From: Candidatus Peregrinibacteria bacterium
GTDB taxonomy: Bacteria > Patescibacteriota > Gracilibacteria > Peribacterales > Peribacteraceae
NCBI GenBank assembly: GCA_030649955.1
Contig: JAUSFD010000027.1
Location: 1 to 64,000, forward strand
Length of the DNA: 64,000 nucleotides
Direction of reading: 5' to 3'
The notes beneath the pieces were generated by a model that saw only the letters and a program-made list of their open reading frames with translations, made no database searches and was not told the DNA's origin. This document shows positions 15,708 to 24,275 of the stretch, one piece after another. Position numbers and translations under genes: made by a program. The first letter of the stretch is position 1; each line of letters opens with the position of its first letter.

Positions 15708-15746
15708 GTCACGTCGTTCGCGAACGACTGTGACGAACGACGTGAC
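15708..15746. repeat. 39-nt structured repeat, copy A
   Basis: An outer GTCAC/GTGAC pair encloses a perfect 16-nt palindrome (half site GTCGTTCG), followed by a second GAACGACGTGAC unit. A same-length copy lies at 57967-58005 with six substitutions, of which five keep the pairings. It is immediately followed by another hairpin. Confidence 0.65.
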
Positions 15747-15747
15747 C

Positions 15748-15775
15748 AGTCACGTCACATTCATGTGACGTGACT
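15748..15775. repeat. 13-bp inverted repeat
   Basis: Arms AGTCACGTCACAT and ATGTGACGTGACT around a TC loop, directly after the 39-nt repeat and just before the end of the DsbA-like gene. It may act as a transcription end for that minus-strand gene. Confidence 0.55.
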
Positions 15776-15782
15776 AGGGGGG

Positions 15783-16520
15783 TCAGTTGAGCATGCCGTC
15801 GATCACCGACTGGAAGTTCGAGAAGGGGACAGCACCGGAGATCACCTGGGACTCCTTCGTCTCATTGTTGAGGACGATGGTGCCCGGCGTGCCGTTCACA
15901 CCTGCAGCAGAGCCGCCGTTCATCTGATCCGTCACCGTCTGCTTGTGCTTGCCGCTACTCACGCAGGCCTTGAACTTCGTGGCATCGACACCCGCGGCCG
16001 TCGCGTACGCTTCGAAGTTGAACCCGTTCGTCCTCTTGAACACGTCATCCGTGAACTTCCAGAAGGCATCGTTGCCTCCTAGCTCCGCAACGCACTCAGA
16101 GGCGATCGCGCCCGGTTCCGCATTGGGATGGAAGCTCAGCGGGAAGTGGCGGAATACCCAGTTCACATCATCGCCGTAGGCATCCATGACCTGCTGCATT
16201 GTGGGGTGGTGCCTCTCGCAGAACGGGCACTCGTAGTCCGAGTACTCGACGAGGGTGATCTTCGCATTCTTGTTCCCTCGGATGTGATCTGTCTCTGGGT
16301 CGATCGGTGGCATGTTCTCCGCAGTCACCACGGGCTCTGGACCGGGAGCAGGTGTGGGAGTGGGGGTCGGGTTATTGACGAAGGAGGGCGCTGGACCCGT
16401 TGGGTACGTCATCGAGCCCATCGTGCCGATGCCGTAGCCTACGATGACTCCGAAGAGAGCCATGGAGACGGCGAACCAGGGATTACCGGTGGAGGAGGGG
16501 CCCATCGTGGAGGATGCCAT
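15783..16520 (-). CDS. DsbA-like thiol-disulfide oxidoreductase, membrane anchored
   Basis: A 245-residue protein with one N-terminal membrane anchor (about residues 15-35), a Pro/Thr linker (PTPTPTPAPGPEP) and a thioredoxin-fold DsbA domain. The active site is CPFC (Cys98, Cys101) in VEYSDYECPFCERHHP, and the cis-Pro loop is GVNGTPG. It should oxidise or isomerise disulfides outside the membrane, and the window encodes several Cys-rich secreted proteins (9000-10421, 52398-56261) that would need it. No DsbB or VKOR partner is visible here. Confidence 0.9.
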   Translation of the reverse strand: MASSTMGPSSTGNPWFAVSMALFGVIVGYGIGTMGSMTYPTGPAPSFVNNPTPTPTPAPGPEPVVTAENMPPIDPETDHIRGNKNAKITLVEYSDYECPFCERHHPTMQQVMDAYGDDVNWVFRHFPLSFHPNAEPGAIASECVAELGGNDAFWKFTDDVFKRTNGFNFEAYATAAGVDATKFKACVSSGKHKQTVTDQMNGGSAAGVNGTPGTIVLNNETKESQVISGAVPFSNFQSVIDGMLN

Positions 16521-16657
16521 ACGGAGAGTGGAAAAGAATCGTTCCTCCGTAAAGAGTGGAGGAGATCTGGGGCATCCTATCAGACGATGCGAGTGTTACC
16601 AGTCTTTCCTATTTGACGTTTTTCTCCTCTTATGCCGAAATTCCAACTTCCAACTAC

Positions 16658-16741
16658 CAACTTCCAAGAAAGATTTGCAAAATACTAAAACAAAAATTCT
16701 TTGTGATTGTTCATTGTGATTTTCTTGTGGATTGGAAGTTG
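16658..16741. mobile_element. Mini copy of the IVP-carrying unit
   Basis: It starts CAACTTCCAAGAAA (16658-16671) and ends with the 21-nt TTTCTTGTGGATTGGAAGTT + G (16721-16741). The second sequence is identical to 44674-44694 and the first matches 44208-44221 in 13 of 14 bases, but here only about 50 nt of AT-rich filler lies between them instead of a gene. The ends are imperfect inverted repeats. It sits between two gene 3'/5' ends without disrupting either. Confidence 0.55.
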
Positions 16742-16748
16742 GAGCTTC

Positions 16749-18143
16749 TCAATCAGCTGCTGCATGCACCGTCTCCACGAGGGTGTACTTCGCTACGATG
16801 CTCTTCGGCACCGCGTTGTACGCGGAGACGAGGATGTTGCGTTGCTCCGTCCCATCGGGGAAGTGGATGACCTGCTCGTAGGCGATCTCGCTCTTGCGCA
16901 GTGGCCGGTCATTCACACGCAAGCTGCTCGGCGCGTTGCTTGCGAAGAAAGGTCCGTTGAGGTTCACCGTCCTTCCATCGGGCGTGCCGTAGAAGCTCAC
17001 GATGGCGTCCGTCCCCTCGATGCGCGATTGAATGAAGAGGTAGTGCCCGGTGTCGTTCACGAATGCGAGGTCCTGCTTCCCGGGGAAGATCGTGGCGTCG
17101 ATCCCCACGCCATACTTCTCGTAGTAACTCACGTAGAGCGAGTGGTTCTTCCTCTTCACGATTGGAAAGCCTGCGTTGACGATCGCGCGGTACACCGTCG
17201 TCGCCACCTGGCAGATCCCTCCGCCGGGGACAGGCCGTAGCTCATTGCCATTGAAGATCCCCAGCGCCAGGTGCCATCCATTCCCTAAGCTCATATTCCC
17301 GAGTGTCGCGTTGAAGGAGAACGTCTCTCCCGGTGGGACGAGGATGTTCGTCACGCGCTCCTCGAATCCCTTGTGGACATTCTTGATTCTGCCCACACCC
17401 GATCCTGCGAAGTTGGAGCGTCCCGTGGCGAGCAGGGAGAACGTGCCCAGAGAAGGACCCGCTGCATTCACCAATGCTCCTGGCACGGTGTACACATTGA
17501 GCACAACTTCCTCTTCTCCCGTGAGCAGAGCACGCACAATCGCCTCCGCCGCTTCCTCGGGATCGAGCATCCTCCCCTCACGCGCAATTCCTTCCGTCTG
17601 CGCTCGCAGCACACCGTCCTCATCTGGTGCGTACTGCAGTAGGGTGGTGGCGACGGGCAGGGAGAGGGGAACAGGGGGGTAGAGGGCGAGGGATTCTGCG
17701 ACGAGTGCCGGGTCGAGTACAAACGACGCACTCTTCCTGCTGAACGTTGAGTGAATCCAGAGCGGATTCGCGCTGACGGCAATCGACCATGGGGCGAGTT
17801 CCGTATCAGAGGAGGCGAATGTTCCCGTTGCTGTCAGGCTGAGGAGATGCGCGCGCTCTCCCAATGCTTTCGCGAGGATTTCGACGGTGGGTCCACGGAC
17901 ATCGTGCTTCGCAAGCCGGCCACTCAGGCGCTCTGCCTGCCGAACGAAGCGGTGGTCTACAGGAGCGGCGTGCTCCTCCACAGCGGGAGTCTTCACTCTG
18001 CGTGCGACCCGCTCACGCACAAGCGATGCCGTTACTGCTGGACTGGGAGGCATGGGAAAACCCCCGGGCATCGTGACCACGAGCGCGAAGATTGCGAGGG
18101 AGAGTATTCCAACCGTGATGTTCCTCGTGTGTGTGTTTGTCAT
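16749..18143 (-). CDS. VanW-domain cell-wall protein
   Basis: A 464-residue exported protein: signal anchor at about residues 9-30, a long N-terminal region, and a C-terminal VanW domain with its hallmark GGGICQVATTVYRAI followed by HSLYVSYY and GVGIDATIF. VanW-like proteins are linked to peptidoglycan and vancomycin-resistance clusters, but their chemistry is not settled. It is divergent from the A2M/pbpC operon, which is also a wall-related locus. Confidence 0.85.
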   Translation of the reverse strand: MTNTHTRNITVGILSLAIFALVVTMPGGFPMPPSPAVTASLVRERVARRVKTPAVEEHAAPVDHRFVRQAERLSGRLAKHDVRGPTVEILAKALGERAHLLSLTATGTFASSDTELAPWSIAVSANPLWIHSTFSRKSASFVLDPALVAESLALYPPVPLSLPVATTLLQYAPDEDGVLRAQTEGIAREGRMLDPEEAAEAIVRALLTGEEEVVLNVYTVPGALVNAAGPSLGTFSLLATGRSNFAGSGVGRIKNVHKGFEERVTNILVPPGETFSFNATLGNMSLGNGWHLALGIFNGNELRPVPGGGICQVATTVYRAIVNAGFPIVKRKNHSLYVSYYEKYGVGIDATIFPGKQDLAFVNDTGHYLFIQSRIEGTDAIVSFYGTPDGRTVNLNGPFFASNAPSSLRVNDRPLRKSEIAYEQVIHFPDGTEQRNILVSAYNAVPKSIVAKYTLVETVHAAAD

Positions 18144-18263
18144 CGTTGATATTATACAACATTTTCATATATTTTGCAAATACTCTCCTCTCCTCGCTCT
18201 CCCCTCAGAAGTGTACGTCGAGCGAACCTTGACCTACAATCTCCGCACTTCCCTCACCATCGT

Positions 18264-21200
18264 ATGCTGTTTTCATTGATTTCCCTCCTCCGTCCGCACG
18301 CGCGGCGCGGGGCGGTTTCGGCGATCGCCATCGCGGCTGTCGTCCTCGTCGCCGGTGTCATCGGGACGTCGCTCTACGTCATGTACGCGCCGACGGGCGA
18401 GGTGGATTTCTCGCTGCGTCAGAAGGTCTCGGCAACGGCAGCACTCCGCTTCACCTTCCCGGAGTCCATGGACGAGGAGAGTGTCGAGGCAATGATGACC
18501 ATTCCGGATGGTGTCGATGGAGAATGGTCCTGGGAGCAGGGGATTCTCATCTTCACACCATCAGCATCACTCAAAGCGGGGGAGACCTACGTGTTCCGGA
18601 TGAGTCCGGAAGCCAAGAAGGTGAACGGTGAGCCCTTCGGGCGTGAGCTCCTCTTCGAATTCATCGTCGCAGGGCCGCCAGAAGTCTCCGCGCGACTGCC
18701 CGTACCGGGCTCGCACGATGTCCTCCCAAACTCCCGCATTACCATCATCTTCGATCGTCCGATGATCCCGCTGACGCAGGTGCAGGGTGAGGCGTCCGCT
18801 GCGCGGATCGCGGGGTGGAATGCGACGATCACGCCAGCGGTCGAAGGCCGCTGGCGATGGATGAGCACGGTCGCCGTGGAATTCATCCCCGCGAAGAACT
18901 TCGATCCAGCGACATCGTACTCGGTGTCCGTCCCGAAGGGCCTCGCCTCCGTTGCAGGGGATCAGACGGAACAGGACTTCGGCTGGATGTTCGAGACGCT
19001 GCGCCCAGCGGTGCTCACCACGAACCCTGGAGAGGCAAGTGCGCTCGCAGGACCCACGACAGAGATCGATCTCACGTTCAATCAGGAGATGGATCCGAAT
19101 ACTACGCTGCACGCTGTCGAGCTCATCCGCGCATCCCTCACTGATGAGGAACGTGCTCGTGGAGTTGGTGCAAGCCCCGATGGTCTGCGGCCGAAAGGAG
19201 CCAGCGTCCCCCTCAGGGCCGCGCGTTATGGGAAGAAGGAGGTCGATGAGAAAGAGGTGACAGACAAGGCAACGGTGGTCCTTACTCCAGGAGAGAAGCT
19301 CAGTCTCAATAGTGCGTACGCCGTGTACATTGCACCTGGATTGATGGCAGCAACGGGGAACCTGGGGAGCCAGAGCGGCTTTACACTCCACTTCAGCACG
19401 GTAGGAGATCTGGGAGTCGAGAGCGCTCGGTACGAGAATAATGGGATCTTCCTTCGCTTCAGTAATCCCCTGGATACGGATTCTGTGAAGGGGCAGATCA
19501 CCGTGAGTCCAGAACTCCCCGACGACGAGGCTCTCTGGACGGTCAATGAGTGGACGGACAATCGCGAAGTATCGCTCTATCCCACCCTCGATCCCAGCAC
19601 GAAGTACACGGTGACGGTGGGGACGGGCGTGCGGGACGCCTTTGGACAGAAGCTCGCGAAGCCCTACGTTCATACCTTCACGACACCACCGCTGAAGCCG
19701 CGGGTTTTCATCCACTCGAAGGGACCCTTCGGTATCTTCGAACGCGGGAAGCCGCCTGTGTACTACGTGAACGCCGTCAACGTGAGCAGGGTGGACGTCG
19801 CCTTCGCACCGCTCCCGCTCAAGGAATTCCTTGCGCTGCGTCAGAGCCGATTCGCGACGTACGAGGAGCCGCTTCCTGTACTGGAGGGACGACCAGACGT
19901 GCAGACGTGGACGCTCACTCCCAAGGTGAAGAAGGATGAGTGGGAGGTGTTCCCGCTCGATATCGCAGAGAAGGTGGGGCAATCCCTCGCGCCCGGCATC
20001 TACGCAGTCACTGCAAAGGCGCCGGAGTATGCGAAGAGCCAGTTCGAGTACGAGCCCCGCGTGCAGCATCAGTTCTTCCTCATTACCAATATCGCGCTCA
20101 CGCTCAAGTACTCCGGGGACCACGCGCTCGTGTGGGCGACGGACATGCAGACGGGGAATTCCGTCGGTGATGCGACGATCGCATTCCACTCCCTCAATGG
20201 CACTGTTGCGCTCACAGGGAAGACGAACGCCGAAGGGTTCTTCGAAGGCGCTCTCCCCCTCAACAAGCTGACGACTTCACAGAACGACTGGGAGCCAGAG
20301 TTCTGGGTGACTGCGGAGAAGGCGGGGGATATGGCGTTCGTGAGCAGTATCTGGAACGAGGGGATCCGCTCCTACGATTTCGGCTACTTCTCGGACTTCC
20401 ACAACACGCAGGCGGATGATGAGCGCGTCGACGGCTACGTCTACACGGAGCGCCCGATCTACCGCAGTGGGGACACCGTGTCCTTCAAGGGCATCATCCG
20501 CGTTCGCGATTGGGATGGCGCGTACGCAATTCCTGCCAAAGCTCGCACTGCCTCGGTAGCGGTATCGGATCCGAACGGGAACGAGATCTACCGCAAGAGC
20601 CTGCCCCTCACGGAGTTCGGGAGCTTCGCAGATACGTTACCCATCGATCCAAAAGCAGCTCTGGGCTATTACTCCCTTTCCGCGCAACTCCAGCCGGAGA
20701 CGGGTGTGTACCCGCGCTTCCTCGGGACGAGCTTCTCTGTCCTCGCGTACCGCAAGCCTGAGTATCGGGTTGATCTCACGACGGAGAAAGAGGAGTACTT
20801 CGATGATGAGGTTGTGACTGCGCAAGTGGAGGGTGCGTACTACTTTGGCGCGCCGATGGCAGGGGCGAAGGTGGTGTTTCGCGCATACACGAACGACTAC
20901 TTCTTCAACAAGTTCACGGACGGTTGGTACTCCTTCGCACTCGAGGAGAACTGGTGCTGGTGGGAGTGCTCACCGACGACGGAGCTCGTGAAGGAGGGAG
21001 AGGGTGAGCTCGATGCCGCGGGCCGCTTCACCGTGCAGGTCCCCGTTGATCTCGATACGAAGGGGGTGAGCCAAATTCTCGATATCGAGGCGGATATCAC
21101 GGATCAGAACAACCAAGTGGTGAGCAATCGCGTATCCGTTCCGGTGCACAAGTCGAATGTGTATGTTGGAGTGCGCACTGATGACTACGTGGTGACGCCT

Positions 21201-24200
21201 GGGAGCGAAACGCACGTGAGTTTCGTCACGGTTGATACGGAAGGGAATCCTGTTGCGAACCAGGATGTCGAGCTCTCGCTCTCGTACCGTGAGTGGACTT
21301 CCATTCGCAAGAAGGGCGTGGATGGGGAGTACTACTACGACAACGAGGCGAAGGATACGTTTATCCGGAAAGTGAGTGCTCGTTCCGACGAGAATGGGAA
21401 GGGGACGGCGACGCTCAAAGTCGATCAGGGGGGTGAGCACCGCATCATTGCCACCACCCAGGACAGTGCGGGGCGAAATGCGAAGGCAGGCACGAGCGTG
21501 TACGCCTGGTCCAGCACGTACGTGAACTGGCCGCACACCAATAGCGATCGTGTCGATGTGGTTGTCGATAAGCCGGAGTACAAGGTAGGCGATACCGCGA
21601 AAATCCTCGTGAAGTCTCCCTTCCAGGGGAAGGGTGTTCACGCCCTCGTCACCGTAGAGCGAGAGAACGTCATCTCTCGACGCGTCGTCGACATCGTGAG
21701 CTCTGCGCAGACGATTGAGATCCCCGTCACGGAGAAGTTCCTCCCCAATGCATTCGTCTCCGTCGTCATCGTGAAGCCGCGCATTGGTGAAACCTTCAAT
21801 GAGCACGGGCTCGATACGGGGGCACCTGCCTACAAAATTGGGTACGCGAAGCTGAAAGTCGAGATTGCCCCGAAGCGGCTCGCCGTGGAGGTGACGACCG
21901 ATAAGAAGCAGTACCTGCCTGGAGAGAAGGTGAATGTCACACTCACGGCGAAGGATGCTGCGGGAGCTCCCGCGCATGCGGAGCTGTCCCTCGGTGTTGT
22001 CGATATGAGCGTCCTCGCCCTCGCCGGCTTCCACTTGCCGGACCTTGCCGCACACTTCTACAGCGAGCGCGGACTGGGGGTGAACACCGCGCAAATGCTT
22101 ACGTACTTGGTGGAGCGCTTCAAGCCGGGTTCCAAAGGAGGCGGTGGTGGTGATCTGGAGGACCGCAAGCGCGGGAACTTCCGGGATACTGCCTTCTGGC
22201 AGCCGAACGTCATCACCGATGCGAACGGTAGAGCGCAGCTCAGCTTCACGCTCCCGGATAACCTGACGACGTGGCATCTCCTCGCGATCGGCTCCACGAA
22301 GGAGCATACCTTTGGTGCAGCGGACTTCACCGTCATCGAAACGAAGAACGTGATCGTGCGTCCGGTCCGCCCGCGCTTCGCAGTACGGGGCGATACCCTT
22401 TCACTCGCAGCCCTTGTGCACAACTTCCTCCCAGAGGAGAGGACGTTCTCTGTCACGCTCTCCGGGAAGGGCTTCACTGGTGAGACGCTCAAGAAGGAGG
22501 TATCCGTGAAGAGCGGAGAGCAGGTGAAGGTAACGTTTCCTGTTCAGGTGAATGCGGTGAACGAGCTCACGCTCAATTTCCTTGCAGAGACAGAGGGGGC
22601 GCGGGATGAGATCGAGGAGAAAATCCCCGTGCATATCTTCGGGACACCGCAGGCCGTGGCGACCAGTGGAATTACGGAGGATCGAGTGACCGAGCAGGTG
22701 CTCGTCCCCAAGGCCAAGGATGCCATCGACGGTGACCTCACCATCAGCATCTCTCCATCCCTCGCGACTTTCCTCCCCGGCGGGCTCGAGTACTTGGTGA
22801 AGTTCCCGTACGGGTGCACGGAGCAGACGGTGTCGAGCTTCCTCCCCAACGTCGCTCTCGCGAAGCTGCAGACGTTCGATGCATTTGCCATCGCCGACGA
22901 TGCACAACTCGAGAAGAACGTGACGGCGGGACTCGAGCGCATCTACAGCTTCCAGCGTCCCGATGGAGGATTCGGCTACTGGCAGGATAGTGAGAAGAGC
23001 TACGCGTACCTGACAGCGTACGTGGTCTACGCTCTGCAGATTACGCGCGACGCCGGATTCAGCGTCGACGCGGGCGTCCTCTCCCGCGCGCGCAACTACT
23101 TGAACACCGTACTCCGTACTGCGCGATTGGATGATCAGCTGGATCTCGCAACGCGCGCGAACATCCTCTTCGTCCTCTCCGAGGATTCTGCTGCGGAGGC
23201 GAGCCTCCTGAATAACCTCTACGAGCAGCGCACGAAGCTCCCGCTCTTCGCGAAGGCGCAGCTCGCGATGGCCTTCGATAATGTTGGGACCAACGCCGCT
23301 TCCTCTCGGGCCCGTGAACTCCTCACGGACATCGTGAACCGTGCGAAGGTCGATGCGCGCGGCACACGCTTCGAAGAGGAGGATAGCGACCGGTACGGCT
23401 TCCTCATGCACACGAATGACCGCACAACGGCGATCGTTCTCCATGCGATGCTCCGGATCGATCCCGAGAACGAACTCATCCCCTCCGTCGTCCGCTCGCT
23501 CCTCGCTGTTCGTAGGCAAGGGCACTGGGACACGACGCAGTCGACGACGCACGCGCTCCTCGCCTTCACGGAATTCCTGTCCGCTACGAAGGAGCTCGAT
23601 GCGCAGTACGCAGGTGCTGTTGCTGTGAACGGGAAGAAGGTCATCGATTGGAAGGTCGATCAGTCCAACATCCTCACGCGCAAGGAGGTGACACTCGCGA
23701 TCCAGTCACTGAAGCGTGGCGAGCGCAACGAAGTGCAGATTGGGAAGGACGGCGTTGGGCGCCTCTACTACGATCTCCTCCTCTCCTACTTCTACGAGGC
23801 GGACGAGATCCCGCCCGCAGAGGAGGGGATCAGCATCCTGCGCGAAATGACACCGCTCGAGGGGCAGAGTGAGGAAGTTCGCGTGGGGAAGACGTACAAG
23901 GTCACGCTCACGATGACGGTCCCGAAGGAGCGTGAGTTCGTCGCCGTTTCGAGCCCGCTCCCCGCGGGCATGGAGATCATCGACCTGTCGCTCCAGACGT
24001 CGCAGAAGAACCTCCTCAAGGATTCCTCCAGACGGAACTGGTGGAGCTCTGCGTACTGGGATAGTGGGCTCTGGTACTTCACGCACCACGAGTTCCGCGA
24101 TGACCAGCTCTTCCTCTTCGCGGATACGCTCCCCGCCGGCGTCTACCAGTACCACTACCTCGTCCGCGCGACGCTCCCCGGGAAATTCCGCTACCGCCCC

Positions 24201-24275
24201 GCTCGCATCTGGGAGATGTACTTCCCCGAGGTCTTTGGGCAGACGCGCGGCGAGTGGTTTACGATTGAGGAGTGA
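18264..24275 (+). CDS. Alpha-2-macroglobulin family protein (thioester form)
   Basis: A 2003-residue surface protein. It has one N-terminal membrane anchor (about residues 14-40), two or three bacterial Ig-like (Big_5-type) modules, a run of MG beta-sandwich domains and an alpha/alpha-barrel with the thioester GCTEQ (Cys1518). Such proteins trap proteases: cleavage of a bait region exposes the Cys-Gln thioester, which binds the attacker covalently. The anchor is a transmembrane helix, not a lipobox as in most Gram-negative forms. The GTGA overlap with pbpC shows co-translation. The start at 18264 is chosen over the open frame from 18174 because it puts the anchor near the N-terminus. Confidence 0.93.
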   Translation: MLFSLISLLRPHARRGAVSAIAIAAVVLVAGVIGTSLYVMYAPTGEVDFSLRQKVSATAALRFTFPESMDEESVEAMMTIPDGVDGEWSWEQGILIFTPSASLKAGETYVFRMSPEAKKVNGEPFGRELLFEFIVAGPPEVSARLPVPGSHDVLPNSRITIIFDRPMIPLTQVQGEASAARIAGWNATITPAVEGRWRWMSTVAVEFIPAKNFDPATSYSVSVPKGLASVAGDQTEQDFGWMFETLRPAVLTTNPGEASALAGPTTEIDLTFNQEMDPNTTLHAVELIRASLTDEERARGVGASPDGLRPKGASVPLRAARYGKKEVDEKEVTDKATVVLTPGEKLSLNSAYAVYIAPGLMAATGNLGSQSGFTLHFSTVGDLGVESARYENNGIFLRFSNPLDTDSVKGQITVSPELPDDEALWTVNEWTDNREVSLYPTLDPSTKYTVTVGTGVRDAFGQKLAKPYVHTFTTPPLKPRVFIHSKGPFGIFERGKPPVYYVNAVNVSRVDVAFAPLPLKEFLALRQSRFATYEEPLPVLEGRPDVQTWTLTPKVKKDEWEVFPLDIAEKVGQSLAPGIYAVTAKAPEYAKSQFEYEPRVQHQFFLITNIALTLKYSGDHALVWATDMQTGNSVGDATIAFHSLNGTVALTGKTNAEGFFEGALPLNKLTTSQNDWEPEFWVTAEKAGDMAFVSSIWNEGIRSYDFGYFSDFHNTQADDERVDGYVYTERPIYRSGDTVSFKGIIRVRDWDGAYAIPAKARTASVAVSDPNGNEIYRKSLPLTEFGSFADTLPIDPKAALGYYSLSAQLQPETGVYPRFLGTSFSVLAYRKPEYRVDLTTEKEEYFDDEVVTAQVEGAYYFGAPMAGAKVVFRAYTNDYFFNKFTDGWYSFALEENWCWWECSPTTELVKEGEGELDAAGRFTVQVPVDLDTKGVSQILDIEADITDQNNQVVSNRVSVPVHKSNVYVGVRTDDYVVTPGSETHVSFVTVDTEGNPVANQDVELSLSYREWTSIRKKGVDGEYYYDNEAKDTFIRKVSARSDENGKGTATLKVDQGGEHRIIATTQDSAGRNAKAGTSVYAWSSTYVNWPHTNSDRVDVVVDKPEYKVGDTAKILVKSPFQGKGVHALVTVERENVISRRVVDIVSSAQTIEIPVTEKFLPNAFVSVVIVKPRIGETFNEHGLDTGAPAYKIGYAKLKVEIAPKRLAVEVTTDKKQYLPGEKVNVTLTAKDAAGAPAHAELSLGVVDMSVLALAGFHLPDLAAHFYSERGLGVNTAQMLTYLVERFKPGSKGGGGGDLEDRKRGNFRDTAFWQPNVITDANGRAQLSFTLPDNLTTWHLLAIGSTKEHTFGAADFTVIETKNVIVRPVRPRFAVRGDTLSLAALVHNFLPEERTFSVTLSGKGFTGETLKKEVSVKSGEQVKVTFPVQVNAVNELTLNFLAETEGARDEIEEKIPVHIFGTPQAVATSGITEDRVTEQVLVPKAKDAIDGDLTISISPSLATFLPGGLEYLVKFPYGCTEQTVSSFLPNVALAKLQTFDAFAIADDAQLEKNVTAGLERIYSFQRPDGGFGYWQDSEKSYAYLTAYVVYALQITRDAGFSVDAGVLSRARNYLNTVLRTARLDDQLDLATRANILFVLSEDSAAEASLLNNLYEQRTKLPLFAKAQLAMAFDNVGTNAASSRARELLTDIVNRAKVDARGTRFEEEDSDRYGFLMHTNDRTTAIVLHAMLRIDPENELIPSVVRSLLAVRRQGHWDTTQSTTHALLAFTEFLSATKELDAQYAGAVAVNGKKVIDWKVDQSNILTRKEVTLAIQSLKRGERNEVQIGKDGVGRLYYDLLLSYFYEADEIPPAEEGISILREMTPLEGQSEEVRVGKTYKVTLTMTVPKEREFVAVSSPLPAGMEIIDLSLQTSQKNLLKDSSRRNWWSSAYWDSGLWYFTHHEFRDDQLFLFADTLPAGVYQYHYLVRATLPGKFRYRPARIWEMYFPEVFGQTRGEWFTIEE

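Noticed and set aside
18567-20189. 540-codon minus-strand frame opposite the A2M gene
   Set aside because: Its length comes from the GC-rich third positions of the A2M gene. The plus frame continues with clear A2M domains through this region.
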